Counted from the first letter of the stretch, positions 35,415 to 45,481 are shown. The stretch: 52,778 nt of DNA from Desulfobacteraceae bacterium (GCA_011372855.1 DSAE01000231.1:1-52778); one strand, 5' to 3'. Made by a program: numbers and translations. The notes: a model not told the origin generated them from the letters alone.

Positions 35415-37280
35415 TCACCTGAAAAACCGGTTATGCCAGATGGCCGTATTGATGAGTGCCCATAATATATGGTTGTGATTATGCTTCAGGCTGCAATGCT
35501 CATCGATGAGGAGATTGACATACCCGACATCCAGACTTTCGCGAATAATCGGTGAATCATTGAGCAATTCCTGCATATATCCTTTCAGTTCATCCCGCAA
35601 TAAATGCTTGACCGGCAGGCTGTACCCCTGTTTTCCCCTGTTCACGACACTGTCGGGCAGGAGGTCGGCCAGGGCGGCGCGAAAAATATGTTTTGTCTGC
35701 ATTCCCTTTAATTTCCAGTCGCCGGGAAGCGCGGCGAGAAATTCAACCAGAACATGATCGAGCAGCGGCACCCGGATTTCGAGGGAACTTGCCATGCTCA
35801 TTCGATCCACCTTCATGAGCACACTGTCTGTCATCATGAATCGCATATCCAGGTAGATCTCCCGGTTTACCTGGTCTTCGGCGTCGCATTTCCCGGCATA
35901 ATCCCTCACCTGACGGAAAGGGTCCCTGGTGATCCGGCCTTTCATCATTTCAGAAAACAAATTCTGCTCCAGGCCCTCGTTCAGGAAATACTGCCACCGC
36001 AAATGACTGCCGGACGGGTCAAGATTGGCTCCTTCGACAAAACGCTTGAGCATGTTGACCATTCCTTTCTTCTGCGGCTGGTCAGGGAGTCCGGCGGCAA
36101 GCCGGCCGATCAGGTGCCTGCGGACGGCAGCCGGCAGCAGCCGGAACCAGTTGTCTATCCGGCTGGCTTTGAAACGGTCATAACCGGCATAACTTTCATC
36201 CGCCCCCTCTCCCGACAGGCAGACCGTCACATGCTCCCTTGCCTCCTTGCAGAGCAGATACAGGGGAACGGTCGAAAGGTCGGTCATAGGTTCATCAAGA
36301 TGCCAGAGCACCTTTTCAACATACGCCGGAGAGAGATCATCGAGCATGAGAACCTGATGCTCCGTGCCGCAATGGCGGGCGACAATCTCGGCGTAATCAA
36401 GTTCACTGAAACTCTTGTCTTTATACCCGATGGTAAACGTCCTGAGCGGTCCGTTGATATGTTTTCTCATCAAGGCGACTATGCAGCTTGAATCCAGGCC
36501 GCCCGAAAGAAAAACGCCAAGCGGCACATCGCTGACCAGGTGACTGCTGACCGCCTCATCAAGGAGCGCTTTCTGCCGTTCAACCGCCTCTGCGAAAGAA
36601 GGGGCCGCCTCCCGGGGTTTGAAGTGTAAATCCCAGTACTCCCTGACTTGGATGGAGCCATCCTCGTGGACGAGGAGATGCCCTGCCGGCAACTTGTAGA
36701 TGCCGCTGAACATGGTCTCGGGCGCCGGCACGAATTCAAAGCCGAGATAGTCGTATAATGCCTGATAGTTGACGCGCCGCTCCACTGACGGATGCTGGAG
36801 AATGGCCTTGATTTCCGAGGCAAAAATTAATTTTCCGCCGGTAAAAGAGTAGTACAGCGGCTTGATGCCCACCCGGTCCCGGACAAGAAAAAGCTTTTTT
36901 CTGTTCAGGTCATACAGGCCGTAGGCGAACATGCCGCGCAGCCGGTGAACGGAATCGATCCCGTATTCCTCGTAGGCATGGAGTATGACCTCTGAATCGG
37001 ATCGACTTGTAAATACGTGACCTTTCTGCTGCAGTTCGCGGCGCAGTTCCTGAAAATTGTAGATTTCTCCATTGAAAACCAGACAGACCGATTGATCCTC
37101 ATTGAACATCGGCTGCCGGCCGTTCTCACTCAGGTCAATGATGGAGAGGCGCCGGTGGGCAAGGGACATCCCGTCACAACAGAATATTCCCTCCTGGTCA
37201 GGACCGCGATGAACAAGCTGACCGGCCATTTTCCTGGCCAATGTCTCATCGTTCCAGTTGAATCCGCTTATACCGCACAT
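35415..37280 (-). CDS. asnB: Glutamine-hydrolysing asparagine synthase family protein
   Basis: N-terminal Cys nucleophile 'MCGISGF', 'RGPDQEGIF', 'LAHRRLSIIDLSENGRQPM'; synthetase 'GVFLSGGLDSSCIVALM'. Confidence 0.94.
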   Translation of the reverse strand: MCGISGFNWNDETLARKMAGQLVHRGPDQEGIFCCDGMSLAHRRLSIIDLSENGRQPMFNEDQSVCLVFNGEIYNFQELRRELQQKGHVFTSRSDSEVILHAYEEYGIDSVHRLRGMFAYGLYDLNRKKLFLVRDRVGIKPLYYSFTGGKLIFASEIKAILQHPSVERRVNYQALYDYLGFEFVPAPETMFSGIYKLPAGHLLVHEDGSIQVREYWDLHFKPREAAPSFAEAVERQKALLDEAVSSHLVSDVPLGVFLSGGLDSSCIVALMRKHINGPLRTFTIGYKDKSFSELDYAEIVARHCGTEHQVLMLDDLSPAYVEKVLWHLDEPMTDLSTVPLYLLCKEAREHVTVCLSGEGADESYAGYDRFKASRIDNWFRLLPAAVRRHLIGRLAAGLPDQPQKKGMVNMLKRFVEGANLDPSGSHLRWQYFLNEGLEQNLFSEMMKGRITRDPFRQVRDYAGKCDAEDQVNREIYLDMRFMMTDSVLMKVDRMSMASSLEIRVPLLDHVLVEFLAALPGDWKLKGMQTKHIFRAALADLLPDSVVNRGKQGYSLPVKHLLRDELKGYMQELLNDSPIIRESLDVGYVNLLIDEHCSLKHNHNHILWALINTAIWHNRFFR

Positions 37281-37417
37281 TATTTCAAGCCGGCTGTTTT
37301 CAAGAAAATCAACGAGGAGGGGAAACCGACACCGGAGTTTTCATCAAAAAGATTGAAAGAGAACGAACCTACATTATTTTCAGCTGTGAGGCAAGAACTA
37401 AACCATGCGGCCGATTT

Positions 37418-38608
37418 TCATCGATCTTTTGCCGCGAGTGTAGAATATCTGTCCATAAGTTTCTGTTGGACAGCTGCCATTGAGTGGTTTGTCCGGGCGA
37501 TCTCCCGGTTCCTTCTTCCTTTCTTCACGGCATCTTCCGGGTTGTCAAGCGCTGCGACAACTGCTTCAATATACGCTTCCCGGGTGAGGGACTCGGCAAA
37601 GAATCCGGTATCGGACAAAATCTTCCTGTTGTTGCCGGTGGGGAAGCAAACAATCGGCAGACCGGCGGCCATGTAATGAAGAACCTTGCCGCTGGCTTCA
37701 CCCGCATCATCGCTTTTCGGCTCCAGGGCCAGATCCGCGACCGTCAGCCAGAAAGGCAGTTCGTCGTACCGCACCTGTCCCGGAAGCAGACAGATATTTT
37801 CCAGATTATTCTCCCTGACGAAATCCCTGGTGTCCTCCAGGGGATAGCCGACCAGCAGCCAGAAAAGATCCTGCCGCCGGCTGGACAATGTCCGCATGGC
37901 CTCCCACACATGGTGAATTCCTTTGCCTGCAAGCAAAGATCCCGTATACAGAAGTATCTTTTTATCACCCGGGATATGGAATTTCCCTTTCCAGAGATCC
38001 CGGTCACGCTCTGCAAAAAAATCATCCGGCACCACATCCTGGAGAAGCAGGACTTTATCCGGTTTGATCCGGAAATTCTCGACAAGCAGCCTGCAGCTCG
38101 CCTCGGATGAGCAGAAAAAGAAGTCCGGGAATCCGCAGATAATCCGTTCAACATGATGAAATAACCTGAGGACGGCGGGGACCGATCGAAAGGCCCCGTA
38201 GGCAGCCAGCTCGCCGGCAAGACTGCCCTGCATGTCCATTATCAGGGGGAGCCGCCGCCAGAAAAGCAGGATGCGCACAAACCAGCCGATCAGGGCGCCC
38301 TCGTGGAGATGGGCATGCAATATATCCGGCCGTTCCCGCCAGGCCGTCCTGAGTACCAGCAGGAACAGGAAGATATCGGCAATGAATCTGAATGGAGAAT
38401 ATCCGGCCTCCAGTTGATTGTAGCCGGGTATGCGGGGTATCCTCCGTATATCGATATCGTCGAATCCCTTACCGTGATGATAGGTGCAGAGGATAATCCT
38501 GACGGACTGGTCCCGTAACGAATAAATTTCGTTGCGAATGCGGATGTGACACCCCCGATCGGCAAAAAATGGGGTCGGAGCGATATGAATTACCTTCAAC
38601 GTACGCAC
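37418..38608 (-). CDS. Glycosyltransferase family 4
   Basis: 'DILHAHLHEGALIGWFV', 'KILLYTGSLLAGKGIHHVWEAM', 'EPKSDDAGEASGKVLHYMAAGLPIVCF'. Confidence 0.9.
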   Translation of the reverse strand: MRTLKVIHIAPTPFFADRGCHIRIRNEIYSLRDQSVRIILCTYHHGKGFDDIDIRRIPRIPGYNQLEAGYSPFRFIADIFLFLLVLRTAWRERPDILHAHLHEGALIGWFVRILLFWRRLPLIMDMQGSLAGELAAYGAFRSVPAVLRLFHHVERIICGFPDFFFCSSEASCRLLVENFRIKPDKVLLLQDVVPDDFFAERDRDLWKGKFHIPGDKKILLYTGSLLAGKGIHHVWEAMRTLSSRRQDLFWLLVGYPLEDTRDFVRENNLENICLLPGQVRYDELPFWLTVADLALEPKSDDAGEASGKVLHYMAAGLPIVCFPTGNNRKILSDTGFFAESLTREAYIEAVVAALDNPEDAVKKGRRNREIARTNHSMAAVQQKLMDRYSTLAAKDR

Positions 38609-38658
38609 AGTTTTCCTGCGGGATTTTTTTCAGCAGATGGCGGGCGCCGGAATTCCCG

Positions 38659-40338
38659 TCAACCCGACCGATAACGATACCTTTCATTAATCGTGGCTAT
38701 CTGTCGTTCCCGTTCCTGCCCATCCCAACCCAGGAGGTCGCCCATGATCTCCGCGCACCTGGCCAGTGCTTCCTGTCCGGGATGACCCTGGGTCCCCAGA
38801 CCCGTCCTCCTGAATACGACGTCTTCGAGGGTTTGGGCCATTTCCTCCGCTACGGCCAGGTACACTTCAACTTCCAGGGTAAACGTTTCAGGGTGCAGCC
38901 TGATCAGCATGTTCTTCTGGAGACCGGTTTCGACAACATTTTCGATTTCCGTGCCATGATACCGAATCAGGTGGGTGATGACTTCCTGATCCAGGCGGGA
39001 AGAATATTTCTCCAGGCAACGGTGTTTGAATTCTTCCAGGTCCTCAATATTCCCTTCACTCAGCCTGACCTCAACCGTCCGGCAGGGGAAGGACGGGGTG
39101 GGCAATTTGCCTGCGGCCAGGTTGACGGTTTTCTCGGCCACCAGGCGGGCGGTAGTATACTTTGCCCCCAGGGCGGTGACAATACCGTCGATATTATCAG
39201 CTCTGCTGTGATCGATGATCTGGTAGTCCCCGGTCCCCTGGTAGGTATCCTTTTTTACTTTCCTTGAAATCAGGGGGTAGAGACCCGTAAATGCGTAAGA
39301 CACATCGCTCCTGGTCAGATTGAGACCTGGCACGGACCTGTTGATTTCCTCCAGAAATTCTTCGATATCCTTTTCGCTGACCTGTATGTCATCCGGATTG
39401 CCGCTGAACGGCACATTGGTGGTTCCGATCAGGGACCGGGTGCGCCACGGAATGATAAAAAAATGACGTCCGCCCCTGGTGATCAGGCCCTCTGTCTTCT
39501 GTCTGGTCGTCAAGGCAAGGGCGTACCTGTCTTCCAACTGCCTGGTGACCAGGTGGACCCCCCGTGAAAATCCCGTTATTTCCTTTTTCAGTTGCAAGGC
39601 GGGGACGCTTCTGTTTACCGACTGGACATAAGGACCCGCGGCATTGATGACCAGAGCGGCCCTGACCGGAAAACTCGTCCCCGTCAGGACATCTTTTACC
39701 AGGGCGCCGGCGACCCGGGATCCCTCCCTCAACAATTCGACAACCTCGGCATAATTGGCGGCCGCGGCGCCGTTATGGACGGCGGTCTTGACGAATGCCA
39801 GGACCATTCGCTCGGAACTGTACATATGGGATTCCCACAACTCCTGCGCGCCGGTGATCCCCCCGATTCCTTTTAAGAAGGGAACACGCTGAAACAGTTC
39901 GCCGGGCCGATAAAATCGCGCAGCGGGCGGTCTTTTCCCTGAGTCACGGATGAGTTCGGTCAATCCGGCGCAAATCCCCCGATAGATATACATTGCGACC
40001 TTCAGGGCAAGGGCTCCCTGCACCAGTGCTTCTTTCCTGGTCGGGATAAGGAACGGCACCCATTGGGTCAAATGCGGCGCCACATGCTGCAGGATTGCCT
40101 GTTCCCTCGCAGATTCCCGTATTTTCCAAAACTGGGCCTTGGGAAGGTAGCGAATCCCGCCATGCAGCAGTTTGGATGAGGCGGAGGAAGTAAATCCGCC
40201 AAAATCCCTTTTCTCGACAAGGGCGACCGCAAGTCCGCGCAATGCTGCGTCATGGGCGATGCAGGCGCCGGTAATGCCTCCGCCTATAACAAGAACATCG
40301 AAGGTTTTGCCGCCAAGACTCTGAATATCTCTTTTCAT
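38659..40338 (-). CDS. glpD: FAD-dependent glycerol-3-phosphate dehydrogenase
   Basis: 'FDVLVIGGGITGACIAHDAALRGLAVALVEKRDFGGFTSSASSKLLHGGIRYL', 'RSLIGTTNVPF', 'AFTGLYPLI'. Start taken as MKRDIQSLGGKTFDV. Confidence 0.9.
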   Translation of the reverse strand: MKRDIQSLGGKTFDVLVIGGGITGACIAHDAALRGLAVALVEKRDFGGFTSSASSKLLHGGIRYLPKAQFWKIRESAREQAILQHVAPHLTQWVPFLIPTRKEALVQGALALKVAMYIYRGICAGLTELIRDSGKRPPAARFYRPGELFQRVPFLKGIGGITGAQELWESHMYSSERMVLAFVKTAVHNGAAAANYAEVVELLREGSRVAGALVKDVLTGTSFPVRAALVINAAGPYVQSVNRSVPALQLKKEITGFSRGVHLVTRQLEDRYALALTTRQKTEGLITRGGRHFFIIPWRTRSLIGTTNVPFSGNPDDIQVSEKDIEEFLEEINRSVPGLNLTRSDVSYAFTGLYPLISRKVKKDTYQGTGDYQIIDHSRADNIDGIVTALGAKYTTARLVAEKTVNLAAGKLPTPSFPCRTVEVRLSEGNIEDLEEFKHRCLEKYSSRLDQEVITHLIRYHGTEIENVVETGLQKNMLIRLHPETFTLEVEVYLAVAEEMAQTLEDVVFRRTGLGTQGHPGQEALARCAEIMGDLLGWDGQERERQIATINERYRYRSG

Positions 40339-40480
40339 ATTGTCACAACATCCATTAAACGCGAAAAAACGTATCACCGCACCGGAAACCCGTATCATCC
40401 AACACCCAACCTGCCCTGCGGCCGCCGTCTCAACCGACGATCAGGTATACTTCCGGCGGACATTGGGTCGGGCGTGCCGC

Positions 40481-42118
40481 CTACCGGGTAAAGGGCCTCT
40501 CTATGAAGGCATACGTGAAGCAGGAGACAATATACGCTGCCGTGATCGTCAATATGAACATCGGAATGCCGGTAACGAAAATTCCGGTATAATGTTCAAT
40601 GCCCGACCTCAGGGTCTTCATGATAATCGGGTGCAGCACATAGACGCTGAAGCTGACAATGCCTATGGCCCGCAGCGGCATCAGGGACAGGAGTCTGTCG
40701 AGGAAGGTGTTGTCCGCTCCGAGAATACAGAATATGAATATCGCCGCGGCTATCCCGTACCACAGATAATATGTCAGGCCGGGGATGGACTTGATCCCCC
40801 ACATCGTGCCGGTCGTTCCCAGCAGAAATCCGACCAGCAGCACCAGCCCGATCCAGGAGAAGGCCTGCCGGTTGACACGTTCATGCCACACCTCATTGAA
40901 TCGGGAAGGCAGGTAAACGCCGTAATAGAGATAGGACGACATCATTCCGGAGAGGAAGATGCCGGCAAAAAGCAGCAGGTCCTGGCGATTCATGCCGTAC
41001 AGGGAGAATACTTCGCGGGTCAGGTATTTGTTCGTCAGGAAGGTCAGCACGGCGAGGCCGCCTATAATCAGCCACGGCCTGCCCCGGAACAGGAGATAAT
41101 TCATCGCCATGATAAAGGGAACGGAAAGATAAAAGACCATCTCCTGGTTGATCACCCAGAGGACACCGTCGCCCTGCAGGAACATGAAGTGGCGGAATGC
41201 TTCATCGTATCGCATGTTTATGAGAAAAACCACTGTCAGGTAAGCATAATAGAGCGGGACAATCCGCCTGATGCGCCGGGAGAAGAAGTGGGTCATGTAT
41301 TGCAGGGACAGCGCATTCTCCGGGTGCTTTACAAAGGGTTTGGCCAGCAGGAAGCCGCTCAGGGCCATGAACAGCCAAACCCCGATGGCCCCTATGCCGA
41401 TGACCTGGCCGATGGTGTGATCGGCCACGATGATCAGGGCGGCAAGGCCGCGCAACCCGTCGAGCGAAGTGATATTTTTGCCGGAGGAGGGCTTCTTGCG
41501 CGTAATGTCGTAAAACGCCGGGAAGGAGGCGAAATCGAACCGCAGGAGAAACAGAAACAGAACGGCGGAAAAAGCAAGGGCAATGCCGTAGGGCACAATC
41601 AAATTTCCCTTTATGAGGGGAGCGGTGGCGACAAGATACGGATCCTCGACCGCGGAAACAATGGTGACGTGGTCCCCTTCCAGGGCAACGGATACATCTT
41701 CCCTGCCCGGCCGGAACAGCTCATGAATGGCCTGGGCGTCGTAGTAAACGGGTTTGGCAAAATGGCTGTGCAGGGTAATCCCGTATATTCTGACCGTACC
41801 CGGCTGGTCGCCCGTGTCGAGCCGGGTCCTGTTGACGGGGCTGTCCCCCATCTGGATGGCAACGGTTGTCCTTGCTCCCTCCTCGACCATGTCCGACTTT
41901 CTTGAATACTCCTCCTGGAAGCTGATCCTGCGGAAGGAGTTGCTGTAGTAGATCTGAAAGCTGTCCGGGTGGTCGAATTCCGCCTCAATCTGAATGACCG
42001 AGGCGGCAGGCCAGACGGACAGGACCACGCCCAGCAGAACAACAAAGGCTCCGGCCGCGACACCAAGGGAAACCAGTGCCCTTCCGTACGACGCTGCAAA
42101 AATACGTATCCTCTCCAC
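40481..42118 (-). CDS. Acyltransferase family 3 (OafA/YrhL-like) with an N-terminal extracytoplasmic beta-rich domain
   Basis: 'ITSLDGLRGLAALIIVADHTIGQ', 'VWLFMALSGFLLAKPF', 'FFSRRIRRIVPLYYAYL', C-terminal 'FIERPFTR'. Confidence 0.9.
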   Translation of the reverse strand: MERIRIFAASYGRALVSLGVAAGAFVVLLGVVLSVWPAASVIQIEAEFDHPDSFQIYYSNSFRRISFQEEYSRKSDMVEEGARTTVAIQMGDSPVNRTRLDTGDQPGTVRIYGITLHSHFAKPVYYDAQAIHELFRPGREDVSVALEGDHVTIVSAVEDPYLVATAPLIKGNLIVPYGIALAFSAVLFLFLLRFDFASFPAFYDITRKKPSSGKNITSLDGLRGLAALIIVADHTIGQVIGIGAIGVWLFMALSGFLLAKPFVKHPENALSLQYMTHFFSRRIRRIVPLYYAYLTVVFLINMRYDEAFRHFMFLQGDGVLWVINQEMVFYLSVPFIMAMNYLLFRGRPWLIIGGLAVLTFLTNKYLTREVFSLYGMNRQDLLLFAGIFLSGMMSSYLYYGVYLPSRFNEVWHERVNRQAFSWIGLVLLVGFLLGTTGTMWGIKSIPGLTYYLWYGIAAAIFIFCILGADNTFLDRLLSLMPLRAIGIVSFSVYVLHPIIMKTLRSGIEHYTGIFVTGIPMFILTITAAYIVSCFTYAFIERPFTR

Positions 42119-42121
42119 TGG

Positions 42122-42403
42122 CTACACCCCTTCCCTGTGGGTTGAATCCTCTTCAACATTCCCTTGCCGCAGTTTCTCCCGCAACCTGTAGAGGGCGTTC
42201 AATTGCCGCTCGTACCGGATCAGGACTCCAAACAGCGGCCTGCCGAGGTAATGCAGGAGCGAAAAAATCACCAGGCACCTGATGCCCGCTCCGCCCCGGT
42301 AATTGCCCAGGGGGAGGCAGCGGGCCAGCAGTTGATGCCGGAACACCCGCAGAATCGGGTTCCCGGTGATGTCGCAATTTTTATTGAGTACTGATCTGTC
42401 CAT
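42122..42403 (-). CDS. Small hypothetical protein
   Basis: ~93 aa frame starting MDRSVLNKNCDITGNPILRVFRHQ, tightly packed between two cluster genes; one hydrophobic stretch. Confidence 0.45.
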   Translation of the reverse strand: MDRSVLNKNCDITGNPILRVFRHQLLARCLPLGNYRGGAGIRCLVIFSLLHYLGRPLFGVLIRYERQLNALYRLREKLRQGNVEEDSTHREGV

Positions 42404-42426
42404 GTCGTCCGTGTGATCCCTTTGTC

Positions 42427-44505
42427 TTATTCGTTGAGCCGGTCCTTGATGTGCCGCAGGAAATATCTGATCCTGAGCAGGGGGCTGAATCTGAGCGCCA
42501 TCGTCGACCTGTCCCACAGAGGCGGCCGGGAATTGGCGTACCTGGGCAGGGGTTTCTTTTCGCCGTGAAAATCATCCAGATGGTGCCTGTGCTTGATCTT
42601 CATGACCTCGCCGGTGGTCGGGAAGGCCAGCTTGTTGGTCAGCAGGTAGTTGAGCCAGGGCTTATAGTCGTCGAGCGAATAGCCCAGCAGGGCGGACGCC
42701 GCCCCAAACCGCGCCGCCCCGTCGATGATTCCTTCCTGCAGGGGGGAAAAATGTCTGTCCTGCTCGTGTTCGGCCCTGCCGGTTGCGTCATCCACCCGGC
42801 GGAACTCGAGTTCATAGCCCTTGTCGGTCAGCCGGTAGCGGTTCAGGGTCGGATGGGGCGCCCTGCACGCCTCTTCAAAGACATCCCGGGCGTAGAGAAC
42901 GGAACTGCCGGCCAGGTCAAACCGGTTGCGGTCGTAGACGATCCCCTCGATATAGTTGTCCGGGGTGGCCGGATAGGGAATGCCCCGGGTCGCGCAGAAC
43001 AGGAAGCCGTGGCAGCGGGGCTTGTCCGGCCGATGGGCGACGGCCTCGTACAGAAAGCGCTGAATCGTTCCCAGCCAGCCGATGTCGACGATGGCCACAT
43101 CGCCCTGAGCAAAGAAACCGGCCTGTTCCAGATAGAGCTGCAGGGCATCGTTAAAGGGCCTGACCCTGCTCCTGACCTCGGCCTGAAAGTCGTCATCCTC
43201 GAGCATCTCGTTGAACCGCAGCCTGTTTTTGGGATCATAGCCTTCATGGTGGGGACTGAGGGCGGTCTCGGGGGTCAGCTTGTGCCGCTGCAGATAAGGG
43301 AGCAGCGCGGTGACGTCCAGGTCGAAGATCCTGCAGACATCCCGGAAGTCGCGGTTGCCCACGGGCAGGAAGGCGATATCGGCATTAATCCTGGTCAGCC
43401 CCTGGTAGGCGCAGCTCGCCCCGGCCAGCGCCATCCGGCTCACATACAGGTATTCCGTGGCCGGCAGCCGCCCGTCAGGGAACAGCGGGGGGGTAATCGC
43501 TTCCCACACCTTTTTGAAGGTCCACCCCTCGCGCGACAGGAAGAAGATCTTCGCTATCCGCAGCTCCCGGCAGCGCCGGGCTATTTCCTGGATCATGGCG
43601 CCGATCAGCGGCGCGAAAAAATTGAACCCCTCGATATAGAGGGGATGCCGCGCCACGTTTTCCCCTTCCAGCGGCATCATGAGCTGCTGGAGTATCCGGC
43701 CGCGCCAGAACGGCCTGCCGCTGCTGTAATTGAAATAGCGCTTGACAAGCGCCTTGCGCCATTTTTCCGACCCGTCATGCAGGACCAGGGCCCGGATGCC
43801 GAATTCCGCCGGCCGCAGCCCGTCGGAGACGGGATTGTCACCGACGTGCAGCCATGACGCCGTATCCAGCCCGTAGGCATCCCGCAGGCGGACAAAACCC
43901 TTGCCCGAGGCCTTGGCCAGAAAGGTGTCGGCCGAGGACACAACCGCCTCGGCGTATTCCATCAGGCCCGCATTGGCGGCCAGCCGCTCCAGATGGGAGG
44001 CGGGCAGATAAATATCCGAGATGATGAAAATCCGTTTGCCCTGCGCTTTCAGCTCCCGCAGCCAGTCGGCGAATTCCCGCCGCACCACCAGCATGGTTGA
44101 CTCCATGGCCAGTTCATAGTCCGTCACCCGGGTCAGGAGCTCCTCCTCCATCCGCTCCCCGAAAATGGCCTCCAGGGTTTCCCGCATGAACAGGGGATAG
44201 CAGGCCTCCAGATCCTCGAACTGTTCGCCGGTCGCGCACCGATGGCGCTTCTCGATGTCGTCGCGCAGGCGCTGGACCCTGTTCCACGACCAGTTGAGCC
44301 CCGCTTCCTCCGCCAGGGCGGAAATAAACCTGGCCACCGGCAGCTTGACCAGATCGGGGTCATGAATCCGCCGGATCAGGAGGGTATCGAACAGGTCGAA
44401 AGAAATGACGGACAGCGATGCCGACCGTCTCCGTCCCTCCTCAACCAGCTTGCGTATGGAATAAAAGATTTTCACTTCGAGGCGATATTCTCCAGCCGCC
44501 GGCAT
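42427..44505 (-). CDS. HAD-superfamily hydrolase-like protein with a large C-terminal domain of unknown function
   Basis: HAD motif I 'ISFDLFDTLLIRR', motif II-like 'RIFIISDIYLPASHLERLA', motif III/IV-like 'WLHVGDNPVSDGLRPAEFGIRAL'; ~430 aa C-terminal extension. Confidence 0.82.
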   Translation of the reverse strand: MPAAGEYRLEVKIFYSIRKLVEEGRRRSASLSVISFDLFDTLLIRRIHDPDLVKLPVARFISALAEEAGLNWSWNRVQRLRDDIEKRHRCATGEQFEDLEACYPLFMRETLEAIFGERMEEELLTRVTDYELAMESTMLVVRREFADWLRELKAQGKRIFIISDIYLPASHLERLAANAGLMEYAEAVVSSADTFLAKASGKGFVRLRDAYGLDTASWLHVGDNPVSDGLRPAEFGIRALVLHDGSEKWRKALVKRYFNYSSGRPFWRGRILQQLMMPLEGENVARHPLYIEGFNFFAPLIGAMIQEIARRCRELRIAKIFFLSREGWTFKKVWEAITPPLFPDGRLPATEYLYVSRMALAGASCAYQGLTRINADIAFLPVGNRDFRDVCRIFDLDVTALLPYLQRHKLTPETALSPHHEGYDPKNRLRFNEMLEDDDFQAEVRSRVRPFNDALQLYLEQAGFFAQGDVAIVDIGWLGTIQRFLYEAVAHRPDKPRCHGFLFCATRGIPYPATPDNYIEGIVYDRNRFDLAGSSVLYARDVFEEACRAPHPTLNRYRLTDKGYELEFRRVDDATGRAEHEQDRHFSPLQEGIIDGAARFGAASALLGYSLDDYKPWLNYLLTNKLAFPTTGEVMKIKHRHHLDDFHGEKKPLPRYANSRPPLWDRSTMALRFSPLLRIRYFLRHIKDRLNE

Positions 44506-44566
44506 ACCGGGAAACCTTCCGGATCATGGCCGGCCAGGGGGCGGCCGCTGAATTCCTGATTGTTTT

Positions 44567-45481
44567 TCAACGGGTGCGGCCCAGTGTTTTTCTTATCTTG
44601 TCCCGCAGGGCCGCGGCAAGCTGCCTGGCAAGATTCTTCACCCCGGGGGACATGTTGCCGGCCAGGGCGCTCCTCACCTCCTGCAGCTCCCGTTCGAGCT
44701 CGACGAGGCGGTCGGCCCCGGCCGCGGCAAAGGGCCTGCTCTCCTCGGGAATCGCGGCAAGCATGTACTTCCGGATCAGCTCCCTGTCCTGCTCCCGGCC
44801 TGTGATTGCCGCCTCGCTCAGGGTGTTGCCCGAATGGATTCTGTAGTAGAGCAGTTTTTCGTCGGCAAGATATCGCACTTTGCCGGGATACGCCAGCATC
44901 ATCCGAAAAATGTAATCGTAGTCATGGAGATAGCGGAGGGAGCTGAACCGTCCGACTTTCCGGGCCGCCTCGGCCGTCATGAACAGGTTCGAGGTGGTCA
45001 CCATGAAGTTGCCCTTGAGAAAGGCCGCATACAGGTCGCCGCATTCCCGGTGAAATTCCCTGTTTTTCCGGTGCCAGACATTCCAGCCGAATTCCGGGTC
45101 GGTGAATTCCACCCCTTCATCCGAGACGGGCACCACGTCGGTGAACAGGCAGTGGGCGCCGGTGGCCTGCTGCTCGGCGATCAGGCGCCGCAGACGGTCG
45201 GGAAAATAGACGTCGTCGGAATTGAGAATGGCGATATACTCGCCGGTCCCCAGGGACAGGCCCCGGTTGATGGTGTTGTAGGCGTCCTGGTTATCCTGAT
45301 ACAGGTAGGTGAGCCTGTCGTCCCTGTAGGACTGAACCACCTCGCCGGTCCGGTCCGTTGATCCGTCGTTGATGACGATCAATTCGAAGTTGCCGTGGGA
45401 CTGGTCCAGCACGCTCTCGACCGCGGCGCCGACAAACCGTTCATGATTGTACGCGGGAATGATGACTGAAACCTTAGGCAT
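44567..45481 (-). CDS. Glycosyltransferase family 2
   Basis: 'KVSVIIPAYNHERFVGAAVESVLDQSHGNFELIVINDGSTDRTGEVV', 'YIAILNSDDVYFPDRL'. Confidence 0.93.
   Translation of the reverse strand: MPKVSVIIPAYNHERFVGAAVESVLDQSHGNFELIVINDGSTDRTGEVVQSYRDDRLTYLYQDNQDAYNTINRGLSLGTGEYIAILNSDDVYFPDRLRRLIAEQQATGAHCLFTDVVPVSDEGVEFTDPEFGWNVWHRKNREFHRECGDLYAAFLKGNFMVTTSNLFMTAEAARKVGRFSSLRYLHDYDYIFRMMLAYPGKVRYLADEKLLYYRIHSGNTLSEAAITGREQDRELIRKYMLAAIPEESRPFAAAGADRLVELERELQEVRSALAGNMSPGVKNLARQLAAALRDKIRKTLGRTR

Noticed and set aside
40340-41905. 521-aa plus-strand ORF
   Set aside because: Antisense shadow of the acyltransferase 3 gene, low-complexity Q/E/H-rich translation.
42451-43857. 468-aa plus-strand ORF
   Set aside because: Antisense to the HAD-like gene, which has clear motifs.
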